In this document: positions 1 to 5,221 of the stretch, piece by piece | How positions within the stretch are numbered: the stretch's first letter is position 1 | Layout of the letters: every line of letters starts with the position of its first letter | Origin: Pseudomonadota bacterium | GTDB lineage: Bacteria; Pseudomonadota; Gammaproteobacteria; Steroidobacterales; Steroidobacteraceae | Reading direction: 5' to 3' | NCBI GenBank assembly: GCA_021781775.1 | Contig: JAJXWE010000120.1 | Location: 1-6,019 of the forward strand | Length of the DNA: 6,019 nucleotides | Notes under the pieces: model-generated | Databases searched by the model: none | Told to the model about the DNA's origin: nothing | The model's input: only the letters and a program-made list of their open reading frames with translations | Translations under genes and position numbers: made by a program

Positions 1-735
1 GCGGCGGAAGGGGATCTGCGCCAGCGACTGGCCCACGAGGTGCGGCGCGGCAAGGTCGACTGCACGCTCACCTACCGGCCGACCCAGGCCTCTGCGGCGA
101 GCCTCGAGGTGGACACGCTCGCGCTCGAGCGGCTCACCGCCCGCGTCGGCGAGCTCGGCCGCGCCTTCCCGGCGGGCGCAGTGAATCTGCTCGAAGTCCT
201 GCGCTGGCCCGGCATCCTCAAGGACCCCGGCACCGGCGGCGAGGCGCTGCTCGCGGCGGCCCGGGAGCTGTTCGAGGCGGCCGTGGCGGAGCTGTGCGCG
301 GCCCGCAACCGCGAAGGCGAGAAGCTGCGCGAGGTGCTCGAAAAACGCTGCGCGGCGCTCGAGGTTCTGGTCAGGCAGGTCCAGGGACGCCTCCCGGAAG
401 TGCAGGCCCGCCTCACCACGCGGGTCCGTGAACGGATCAAGGAGCTCGCCGGGGGGGCCGACCCGGACCGGCTCGAGCAGGAAATCGCACTCCTGCTGCA
501 GCGGCTCGATGTCGACGAGGAGCTCGAGCGGCTCGCGGGCCACATCACGGAGGTCCGCCGCGTGCTCGGGGGGCGCGAACCGGCCGGCCGGCGACTCGAC
601 TTCCTGATGCAGGAGCTGAACCGCGAGGCTAATACGCTCTCCTCGAAGTCCCAGGACCTCGAGACCACGCGCTGCGCGGTAGACATGAAGGTCCTGATCG
701 AGCAGATGCGCGAGCAGGTGCAGAATTTGGAATGA
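1..735 (+). CDS. yicC: YicC/YloC-family endoribonuclease, 5'-truncated by window edge
   Basis: The frame is open from base 1 to a TGA at 733-735, giving 244 visible residues; family members are about 290 residues, so roughly 45 N-terminal residues lie outside the window. A GTG at 40 is internal: the codons before it (AAEGDLRQRLAHE) already match the family's N-terminal domain, which continues as RRGKVDCTLTY. The middle is a long charged, coiled-coil-like region. The C-terminal DUF1732 domain is unmistakable, with GRRLDFLMQELNREANTLSS, then SKS, and the tail MKVLIEQMREQVQNLE. E. coli YicC and B. subtilis YloC are described as endoribonucleases acting in RNA turnover in the cytoplasm. Codon third positions are overwhelmingly G or C, more so than in the HNH/vap genes that converge on it 27 bp away. 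The final codons are duplicated at 2555-2571. The family call is very secure; the substrate cannot be read from sequence. Confidence 0.96.
   Translation, partial: AAEGDLRQRLAHEVRRGKVDCTLTYRPTQASAASLEVDTLALERLTARVGELGRAFPAGAVNLLEVLRWPGILKDPGTGGEALLAAARELFEAAVAELCAARNREGEKLREVLEKRCAALEVLVRQVQGRLPEVQARLTTRVRERIKELAGGADPDRLEQEIALLLQRLDVDEELERLAGHITEVRRVLGGREPAGRRLDFLMQELNREANTLSSKSQDLETTRCAVDMKVLIEQMREQVQNLE
709..725 (+). repeat. Left copy of 17-bp direct repeat in the yicC 3' end (attL-like)
   Basis: The 17 bases cgcgagcaggtgcagaa encode REQVQ plus the start of the N codon at the YicC C-terminus. They recur exactly, in the same orientation, at 2555-2571. Identity stops at both edges (g against a before it, t against c after it). 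The repeat flanks the vapBC-HNH operon and is read here as an attachment-site core; that reading is inference. Confidence 0.75.
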
Positions 736-762
736 TCTGCGGAAGGAATTCCCGTCGGCGAG

Positions 763-1692
763 CTATCCGCCCGCTGCTTTCACGAACTCGCCGTAGCGAA
801 TACTCAGGCGGTTGCGGTCGGGGTAGTCCCTTTCCCGCCGCGGTAGATGCAGCGACCTGCCATCCAGTGCCTTGAGAGACTCGAGCAGCGGTCCATCGCG
901 CTGATCCAGGAGTCGGGATGCGACGTGGAGCCGATAGTCCGGGTCTATGCCGATCAAGTGTGCATCGAAGGCTGCATGGTGGATCTTCGAGAGTGGAATG
1001 CCGTTTGGAATCACTGGCTGCCCCAGTTTCTCGTCGCCATCGGCGACTATATGCGCCGCATCCAGCAACATCGGCTCCGGCAGACCCGACAGGGCGCAAC
1101 GTCCGGAATAGGCACCGATTACGGCCTCGCGGAACGTGGCCTGGTGCAGGCGCTGTTTGACGGTACGCATGGCATAGCGCCGCTCGGCGACAACATCCGT
1201 CACGGCAGCCGCATCCGCAATTGACACCAGAAAGCTCACCCGAGCGCTGAGGGATGCGCCTTCCCAGCCGGTGATGCGCGTGCGGAAGAACATGTACTTC
1301 CCCGGCGACACTCCCACGAAGTAGATCACCGCAATGCCCGCCTCCATTGCCTCGCGCAGCCACCGGTTATCGGCGGCATCCGGGTCCGTGCCCATGAACG
1401 CGTAGTCAACAGCATCGATACTTCGATAGATCTGCTGATGCACGCTCCTCTGATCGTCGTACCGGACTTTCGCACCGGGCTTTGGAAAAACCGTACGAAT
1501 GGAAAGGAGCCATTGCAGCCGTCGGGGCTTGAAAATTCCGCGCTGAGGATTGATGAGCGGTACCCGCTCGCCCAGATAGCTGAAGCCGGCTCTTAGCTGT
1601 TCCGAGGTTACGATGTGATCTGGACCGGCGATGAGCTCTAGATGGGCGATGGCGGCCGATCGGACGGCAAGATCTTCCAGGTCGTTGGTCAT
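763..1692 (-). CDS. HNH endonuclease, restriction-type, with N-terminal putative DNA-reader domain
   Basis: The protein has 309 residues. The C-terminal HNH_2-type nuclease domain spans about residues 185-265: RCALSGLPEPMLLDAAHI (catalytic-type His214), then PNGIPLSKIHHAAFD (Asn230, His238/239, Asp243), then GIDPDYRLHV. It is followed by a conserved tail, DGPLLESLKALDGR and ERDYPDRNRLSIRYGEF. Residues about 50-145 (RGIFKPRRLQWLLSIRTVFP, YDDQ, GTDPDAADNRWLREAM, YFVGVSPGKY) match the N-terminal module usual in this HNH restriction-endonuclease family. I infer that this module recognises DNA, possibly modified bases, as in type IV systems. The ATG at 1690-1692 overlaps the vapC stop as TGATG and has no Shine-Dalgarno, so translation probably depends on coupling. 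The frame stays open further upstream, but only as a shadow of vapC. No cognate methyltransferase is nearby. The nuclease fold is secure; the target is unknown. Confidence 0.9.
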   Translation of the reverse strand: MTNDLEDLAVRSAAIAHLELIAGPDHIVTSEQLRAGFSYLGERVPLINPQRGIFKPRRLQWLLSIRTVFPKPGAKVRYDDQRSVHQQIYRSIDAVDYAFMGTDPDAADNRWLREAMEAGIAVIYFVGVSPGKYMFFRTRITGWEGASLSARVSFLVSIADAAAVTDVVAERRYAMRTVKQRLHQATFREAVIGAYSGRCALSGLPEPMLLDAAHIVADGDEKLGQPVIPNGIPLSKIHHAAFDAHLIGIDPDYRLHVASRLLDQRDGPLLESLKALDGRSLHLPRRERDYPDRNRLSIRYGEFVKAAGG

Positions 1693-1705
1693 CACGCCGG
1701 CGTGA
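1692..1705 (-). promoter_or_regulatory. 14-bp perfect palindrome at the vapC stop / HNH start junction
   Basis: The sequence tcacgccggcgtga is its own reverse complement. On the minus strand it contains the vapC TGA stop, and its last base is the A of the HNH gene ATG. In mRNA it can fold as a 5-bp stem (UCACG/CGUGA) with a CCGG loop, occupying the place where a ribosome-binding site would be. Ribosomes finishing vapC would melt it, which would tie HNH synthesis to VapC translation. The palindrome is directly seen; the role is inferred. Confidence 0.5.
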
Positions 1706-2093
1706 CCAGGGGCACCGTCGGGAAGTAGCCCCTGTAGCGACCCACATCGCGCGTCAGGATCGAGCATCTGACGACTGCCGCATGCGCGCCAATGTAAAAA
1801 TCCGGCAGTACGCCTTGCTTGCTTCCTTTGCGGCGGCGGTACTCCAGGAACACCTTCCCGGCAAGAAACAGCGCCTCGCGGGGTATCGTTTCCACCGCGA
1901 GCCTGGCTTCGGCGACCACCTGCTCCAGTTCTTCGATGCGCTCGAAGGCCATAGACAGTTCGGAATAGATCACGGCGTTGATCGCCAGACGGTCGGTGAG
2001 AGCGGCCGATTCGAGCTGCGCCTGCGACCATGCCGCCCATTCTGGATCATCCTCGAGGACATCAAGCAACACATTGGTGTCAACCAGGATCAT
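1692..2093 (-). CDS. vapC: VapC-family PIN-domain ribonuclease toxin
   Basis: This 133-residue protein is a full-length PIN-domain toxin of a type II toxin-antitoxin pair. VapC toxins are Mg-dependent RNases that cut tRNA or rRNA and stop growth unless bound by VapB. The acidic active-site set is in place: Asp5 in MILVDTN, Glu45 in YSELS, Asp98 in LPDFYIGAHA, and Asp116 in LTRDVGRY. The family signatures AINAVIYSELS, IPREALFLAGK and the RYRGYFP ending are intact, so it looks active. The start ATG (2091-2093) lies 4 bp after the vapB stop, and the stop overlaps the HNH start as TGATG, so the three genes form one operon. The unusual point is the third cistron, a DNA endonuclease. Which RNA this VapC cleaves cannot be told. 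Confidence 0.94.
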   Translation of the reverse strand: MILVDTNVLLDVLEDDPEWAAWSQAQLESAALTDRLAINAVIYSELSMAFERIEELEQVVAEARLAVETIPREALFLAGKVFLEYRRRKGSKQGVLPDFYIGAHAAVVRCSILTRDVGRYRGYFPTVPLVTPA

Positions 2094-2097
2094 CGCT

Positions 2098-2334
2098 TCA
2101 GCCGCCGCGCGTCAGCGCCAGGATCTCCTCCGTCCTCATTTTCACCGTGGCCCGGCCGCGAAGCTTGGCGAACACGCTCTTGCGCGCTTTGGAAGCGCGG
2201 CCAGCCGGCCGCAGCAGGACTTCTCCGGTGCCCAAGCGCTCGAAGGTCACGGCCATACCGGGCTTAAGCCCGAGATAGTCGCGTACGCTCTTGGGCACTG
2301 TGACCTGCCCTTTGCTGGTTACGTTGGTTGCCAT
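2098..2334 (-). CDS. vapB: VapB-family antitoxin, AbrB/MazE swapped-hairpin type
   Basis: This 78-residue protein has an AbrB/SpoVT DNA-binding domain at about residues 1-45, with TSKGQVTVPKSVRDYLGLKP followed by GMAVTFERLGTGEVLLRP. A flexible tail follows whose end, FAKLRGRATVKMRTEEILAL, is the usual toxin-wrapping helix of AbrB-type VapB proteins. Such antitoxins neutralise the neighbouring VapC by direct binding, and the VapB-VapC complex represses its own promoter. It is the first gene of the operon, 4 bp before vapC. A purine-rich stretch with GAGG sits about 10 nt before the ATG (complement at 2345-2348), a serviceable but distant ribosome-binding site. The 9-bp inverted repeat just upstream is the likely binding site of this protein. 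Confidence 0.94.
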   Translation of the reverse strand: MATNVTSKGQVTVPKSVRDYLGLKPGMAVTFERLGTGEVLLRPAGRASKARKSVFAKLRGRATVKMRTEEILALTRGG

Positions 2335-2336
2335 AG

Positions 2337-2368
2337 AAGTAATACCTCTCTCTCCGATAGTATTACTT
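2337..2368 (-). promoter_or_regulatory. Probable VapB(C) operator: 9-bp inverted repeat
   Basis: The arms aagtaatac (2337-2345) and gtattactt (2360-2368) are perfect reverse complements separated by 14 bp. Each arm also contains a 7-bp near-palindrome, GTA-A/T-TAC, so the site could present two stacked half-sites, about two helical turns apart, to AbrB-fold dimers. It lies 3 bp upstream of vapB and overlaps the putative -10 element, the standard place for toxin-antitoxin autorepression. Nothing like it occurs elsewhere in the window. The repeat is seen; the bound protein is inferred. Confidence 0.75.
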
Positions 2369-2393
2369 TACTGCAGCGTACACCCTGTGCCAA
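2365..2393 (-). promoter_or_regulatory. Sigma70-like promoter of the vapB-vapC-HNH operon
   Basis: On the minus strand, TTGGCA (2393-2388; 5 of 6 to the -35 consensus) is followed after exactly 17 bp by TAAAGT (2370-2365; 4 of 6 to the -10 consensus). Transcription would start inside the inverted repeat, so repressor binding would block initiation. An alternative -10, TAATAC, lies 5 bp further on with a poor 22-bp spacer. No other strong promoter is seen upstream of vapB, so this one probably serves all three genes. Confidence 0.5.
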
Positions 2394-2531
2394 GTGAGGG
2401 CACGAGCTCGAGCGAGTGGGCAAAGTCGTGGAGCAGCCGTTACCGACGCTCGTTGCGGCACCATCGAGGCGGCCGGAGGACTGTAGCTGGCCGTGTATCT
2501 AAAGAGATTTGAAGCGGATATTATCTTTTTG

Positions 2532-2544
2532 AATCAACGCGATA
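2532..2544 (+). promoter_or_regulatory. IHF-like site beside the right repeat
   Basis: The bases aatcaacgcgata fit the IHF consensus WATCAANNNNTTR with one mismatch (ATA for TTR). They are preceded by an AT-rich tract (ttatcttttt, 2521-2530), as many IHF sites are. The site lies 10 bp inside the right repeat copy. IHF sites are typical of tyrosine-integrase attachment regions. Such a short degenerate match can arise by chance. Confidence 0.25.
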
Positions 2545-2554
2545 CACCCTTCTA

Positions 2555-2571
2555 CGCGAGCAGGTGCAGAA
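2555..2571 (+). repeat. Right copy of 17-bp direct repeat (attR-like)
   Basis: This is an exact match, in the same orientation, to 709-725 at the yicC 3' end. The preceding sequence shows no similarity to yicC, so the copy begins abruptly here, as expected at a crossover boundary. Confidence 0.75.
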
Positions 2572-2581
2572 CGCCGAATAG
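2555..2581 (+). pseudogene. yicC 3'-end fragment (REQVQNAE-stop)
   Basis: Read in the yicC frame, the right repeat continues as aac gcc gaa tag, giving REQVQNAE followed by a stop. The intact gene at 709-735 gives REQVQNLE followed by a stop, so the length to the stop codon and the final Glu are both preserved beyond the exact repeat. This is hard to explain by chance and marks the fragment as a displaced end of a yicC gene, either the original host end or one carried by an element. Confidence 0.65.
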
Positions 2582-2763
2582 CGTTGATGGACACCCGAGC
2601 GCCCAGCGTTGCCCCGTCGGGGACTGAAGTTCCAGTGATTCCGGCCGGCAGCCTCTCGTCGGCGCGATAGCGGGCTTATCCCCCGGGTCCCTGTCCGTCG
2701 CTCGATGCGCACCGTGGCCTGCTCCATCCGGATACCGTGCGTACGCCGCACACGGCGCGCGAG

Positions 2764-3366
2764 TCAGCCGCTGCGCCGCTTGGTGGCCTTCCAGTCGCGG
2801 TTGATCCGATTCAGATCGAACCCCTTCGGGTCGAATACACCGCCCACCCAGCGCGCCAGCTCGTCATACTGCTCGTGGCGGCGGTCGGCGAGTATCCTCA
2901 GAAACTCACCGTAGGCATGCGGACCGCCGACATCCTCGGGCGGGCAGGCATTCTCGCCGGCGAGGCAAATCGGTCGCGTCGCATCGCTGCACGCCGAGGG
3001 CCGCACCGGCTCGATGACAATCCGATGCACCCAGCCGTCTCCCATGTCGTAGCGGTACTCGCATTCCCCCCGCGGCCCGAGCTCGGCCGCCACGGCAGCA
3101 ACCGAGACCCGCCGTTCATCGCGATAGCGACTGGCCTCCTCCTCGGACTCCGCCTCAGCGATCCACCAGTCGGGCGCCACCAGAGCGGCGCCGATCTCAA
3201 ATTCATGCGCGTGGGAGTCCGTCCAGCCCATCACCCACTGCAGGTAATGGTGCAGCGTCGCGAGTGTCCAGTTGTTCGGAACGAGCACCCGTCGCCACAC
3301 CAGAGGCACCACGTCCAGCAGTTCGATGCGCAGCGCCACGGCTTCAGGTCGAGGTTGTTTGGGCAT
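2764..3366 (-). CDS. Plasmid pRiA4b ORF-3-like family protein
   Basis: The protein has 200 residues and matches the pRiA4b ORF-3-like family end to end. Signatures in order are: VALRIELLDVVPLVWRRVLV (residues 10-29) with the family's P-x-x-WRR; TLATLHHYLQWVMGWTDSHAHEF (34-56); CEYRYDMGDGWVHRIVIEPV (102-121); GENACPPEDVGGPHAYGEF (137-155); and FDPKGFDLNRINRDW (178-192). The family is common on plasmids and in accessory regions of soil and environmental bacteria. Its biochemical role is not established, and database labels calling it a resolvase or IS1096 passenger are not functional evidence. The ATG at 3364-3366 precedes the first conserved strand by about ten residues, with only a weak purine stretch upstream. 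The gene appears monocistronic, flanked by gene-poor DNA. It is intact, and the family call is secure. Confidence 0.92.
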   Translation of the reverse strand: MPKQPRPEAVALRIELLDVVPLVWRRVLVPNNWTLATLHHYLQWVMGWTDSHAHEFEIGAALVAPDWWIAEAESEEEASRYRDERRVSVAAVAAELGPRGECEYRYDMGDGWVHRIVIEPVRPSACSDATRPICLAGENACPPEDVGGPHAYGEFLRILADRRHEQYDELARWVGGVFDPKGFDLNRINRDWKATKRRSG

Positions 3367-4115
3367 TGGCTCTCTGCTTCATCCCGGATAGTCACCGCGA
3401 AGGAATCCTGCGCGCACTGTGGACGGCGACGAAGACTCACGCCGCACAACGATCTTACCGCCTGCGCTTGCCGGTCCGATCAAATCCCTGCGGCCGGCAG
3501 CAGCAAGCGCGCTCTGGACCCGCCGGCGAGATCACCGCAGAACCCGAGAGATACATCTCTCGCGTGCTGGCGAGACGATGCGGTCCACTCGGCGCTCCCG
3601 AAGGACAGCCTGGGGAAGCGGCGCGCTGCGCCTCGAAGCACCGGACAGCCCCTCATCCGACTTGCCGCGGTGGGATATCGGAACGTGTTGACCCATTGTT
3701 CCGACCGCTGTAGGAAGGCGATCGCCGTCAGAAGAATAGCATTTCTCTGCGCGGGTTCCGAGCGTGCCGGGCACGTCGCGACGATCTGCTATGTGCAGGT
3801 TGAGTCGGGTGCGGCGAATCCGCTCAACCCGCTGACGCGCCTCACCCACACCCTCAACAACGCGCGCAACGAGACGCAACGCCGCCGATGCCGGATGCGA
3901 TTGCCATGCTCAGTACCGGCCCTGCCGGAGGGTGTGCTCGCGCATAACCCGGGACGGGATGACGCGTCAGACAAGGCGCGGATACCGGGCCGATGCGCAG
4001 TGTCCGGCGGTCGAGTAGACCGGCCGGGGCGCCCCAGGTCCCGAGTGAAGTCCGCGACCCCGTGCCCAGGCTGGGCTGCTCACTCGCACACGGGGCGCAG
4101 ACGCGCACCGACTCG
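3367..4115. other. Gene-poor stretch between the pRiA4b-like and DUF1993 genes
   Basis: About 750 bp with several open frames on both strands, but none has recognisable protein motifs; they are rich in Arg, Ser, Ala and Pro, as expected of random frames in GC-rich DNA. Small structures are visible: an 18-bp hairpin at 3545-3562, a 7-bp inverted repeat ggttgag/ctcaacc (3798-3804/3823-3829) enclosing an extra 3 bp of pairing, and the palindrome ggggcgcccc at 4027-4036. No RNA gene is recognised. Decayed accessory DNA is a reasonable reading. Confidence 0.5.
3545..3562. other. Perfect 8-bp inverted repeat with 2-bp centre
   Basis: The sequence cgagagatacatctctcg has arms CGAGAGAT/ATCTCTCG around AC. 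The centre is too short for an unstrained RNA loop, so a dimeric-protein binding site is as likely as a hairpin. It lies about 180 bp upstream of the pRiA4b-like gene start, far for an operator of that gene. The symmetry is seen; the function is unknown. Confidence 0.4.
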
Positions 4116-4141
4116 CGGCTGCGTCCGCAACGACGCAGCCG
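4116..4141 (-). terminator. Distal hairpin downstream of the DUF1993 gene
   Basis: A perfect 10-bp inverted repeat, cggctgcgtc (4116-4125) and gacgcagccg (4132-4141), with a 6-nt loop. It comes after the hairpin at 4139-4175 in the DUF1993 transcript and shares three bases with it, so the two stems cannot both form completely. There is no T-run. It may be a second terminator or a 3'-end stabiliser. Confidence 0.35.
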
Positions 4142-4175
4142 GCCGTCCGGCGCGGTGGCCCCGCCGGACGGCCGG
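4139..4175 (-). terminator. GC-rich hairpin immediately after the DUF1993 stop
   Basis: A perfect 13-bp inverted repeat, ccggccgtccggc (4139-4151) and gccggacggccgg (4163-4175), encloses an 11-nt loop. It starts 11 bp after the DUF1993 stop codon. Position and stability suggest a transcription end or an mRNA 3' stabiliser. No U-tract follows on the minus strand, so it is not a textbook intrinsic terminator. Confidence 0.5.
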
Positions 4176-4186
4176 TGTCCGCACCC

Positions 4187-4705
4187 TCAGATCATCGTCA
4201 TGGGAATGCCGGCGAGATAATCGCGCTTGCCGAGCTCAACGCCCGAATGGCGCAGGATCCCGTACGCGGTGCTGATGTGGAAATAGAGGTTCGGCAGCAC
4301 GAAGTGGTTGAAGTAGTCCACCCCGCGCATCTTCGCCTTGTTCTCACGACCCATCGGGAAGATCACCTCGCGCTCGGCCGAACCGTCGATCCTGGCCTTG
4401 TCGAGCGTTTTGACGAAGGCGATCGTCTTGGCGATGCGTGCCTTCAGCTCCGCAATCGTCTGCTCGGTGTCTTCGTGCTTGGGCGGCTCGATGCCGGCGA
4501 GCCGCGCACCGCCATTCTTGGCCGAGTCGCAGGCAATCTGCACCTGGCGGGTGAACGGGAACATGTCCGGAAACAGCCGCGCGTTGAGGAGTACCGCCGC
4601 GTCGATCTTCTTCGCCGTGGCATAGGCTTCCGCCTTGTCGAGCATCGAGCCAAGTGCGTTGAGTCCGATCTCGAACGATGAAAGCGCTGCGTTTGACATC
4701 GACAT
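4187..4705 (-). CDS. DUF1993 family protein
   Basis: The protein has 172 residues and matches the DUF1993 family along its length. Visible signatures are AAVLLNARLFPDMFPFTRQV (residues 36-55), ACDSAKNGGARLAG (58-71), the helical segment with LKARIAKTIAFVKTL (87-101), and the highly conserved end YFNHFVLPNLYFHISTAYGI followed by LRHSGVELGKRDYLAGIP. The family is predicted to be all-helical and related to DinB/YfiT-like four-helix bundles; His134 and His143 in the C-terminal block could bind a metal, but this is inference and the function is unknown. The start at 4705 is chosen because GAGG lies 7 nt upstream of it and family similarity begins at once; an in-frame ATG two codons later is the alternative. 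The frame is open for over 900 bp upstream, but that extension has no family similarity. The gene appears monocistronic. Confidence 0.92.
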   Translation of the reverse strand: MSMSNAALSSFEIGLNALGSMLDKAEAYATAKKIDAAVLLNARLFPDMFPFTRQVQIACDSAKNGGARLAGIEPPKHEDTEQTIAELKARIAKTIAFVKTLDKARIDGSAEREVIFPMGRENKAKMRGVDYFNHFVLPNLYFHISTAYGILRHSGVELGKRDYLAGIPMTMI

Positions 4706-5221
4706 GAAGTGACCTCGTGGTGGAGTAAGTAATGCCTTGTGCCGCGGGCGCCGTCCACCCTGGCGAACGAGCGTGGCTCGCGTCCCTGCGGGAATGATGC
4801 CTTTGCAACGATGCCGCCGGGTGCACCATGCGACGAGCCGAGACCGCGCTGCGACGGCACAGCGGTCTGCTCGCCGAGCATCGCCGGCGGCTCTGCGCCC
4901 GGTGCGCAGTCGATGGGCTAGACCGCCGCGGGGCGCCCCCACACTCGGGCGTTCGTGACGCGAGCCATGCCGCCTCCTGCCGGCACCGCGCCCGCGCTGA
5001 CCGCTTCCGCACGGGTTGCCACGGCGTGACGGCGAATACCTCCAGATGCCGTCCATCTTCTCACAGGTCGTCGCATGCTTCAGCCCTCTGTGCCTCGTCA
5101 CGGGCGACGAGCAGGGCGTCGGTCGCTGCCACATCCGCGAACTCGTGCCGGGCGGTGCGCCGGTGAATCGCGGGACCGGGATGATCACCGTGACTGGATT
5201 GCAGGGTGCCGCAAGCGTTGC

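Larger units (their letters stand above)
709..2571. mobile_element. Candidate mini-island carrying vapBC-HNH, inserted at the yicC 3' end
   Basis: The segment is bounded by the 17-bp direct repeat of the yicC terminus; the period from one copy to the other is 1,846 bp. It contains exactly one minus-strand operon (vapB, vapC, HNH endonuclease) with its own promoter and operator. Its codon use is less GC3-extreme than that of yicC. Tyrosine integrases often insert into 3' ends of conserved genes and leave such duplications, each copy restoring a usable gene end. Here the right copy still has an in-frame stop two codons after the repeat. No integrase, transposase or excisionase is encoded inside, so the unit would be moved in trans, or is the remnant of a larger island. 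Duplication by another recombination route is possible. Confidence 0.5.
2394..2763. other. Gene-free stretch spanning the right edge of the candidate island
   Basis: No convincing gene is seen in either direction. The left part (2394-2554) belongs to the putative island and ends in an AT-rich patch (about 2496-2545) that contrasts with the GC-rich surroundings. The right copy of the yicC repeat follows at 2555. Positions 2582-2763 show only GC-rich sequence with a weak imperfect hairpin near 2735-2755, just past the pRiA4b-like gene. In many proteobacteria gmk follows yicC; no trace of it is seen here. Confidence 0.6.

Noticed and set aside
847..1224. 125-residue plus-strand open frame inside the HNH gene
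   Set aside because: It is the antisense shadow of conserved HNH codons; no ribosome-binding site or family signature is seen.
763..2040. 425-residue minus-strand reading that extends the HNH protein upstream of 1692
   Set aside because: The extra 116 residues are the vapC region read out of frame and show no family similarity; the ATG at 1692 overlapping the vapC stop is the natural start.
2735..2755. Imperfect hairpin ccgtg...cacgg just after the pRiA4b-like gene as a terminator
   Set aside because: The stem is only 5 bp plus a bulged inner pairing and there is no U-tract; too weak to annotate.
2764..3366. Reading the pRiA4b ORF-3-like gene as a transposon resolvase or part of an insertion sequence
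   Set aside because: There is no serine-recombinase motif, no terminal inverted repeats and no flanking duplication; the label circulates in databases without functional basis.
3740..3830. tRNA-like look around gggttccgag and ggttgag...ctcaacc
   Set aside because: No acceptor/D/anticodon/T arm arrangement of correct spacing can be assembled.
4027..4036. Palindrome ggggcgcccc, which recurs near 4930
   Set aside because: A short pure-GC palindrome is expected to recur by chance at this base composition.
2737..4275. 512-residue plus-strand open frame opposite the pRiA4b-like gene
   Set aside because: It runs antisense to a clearly real gene and on through gene-poor DNA, with no recognisable motif; it is typical of long spurious frames in GC-rich DNA.
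4537..4545. ctgcacctg, an inverted partial match to the 17-bp yicC repeat
   Set aside because: Only 9 bp, on the opposite strand and inside the DUF1993 coding sequence; expected by chance.
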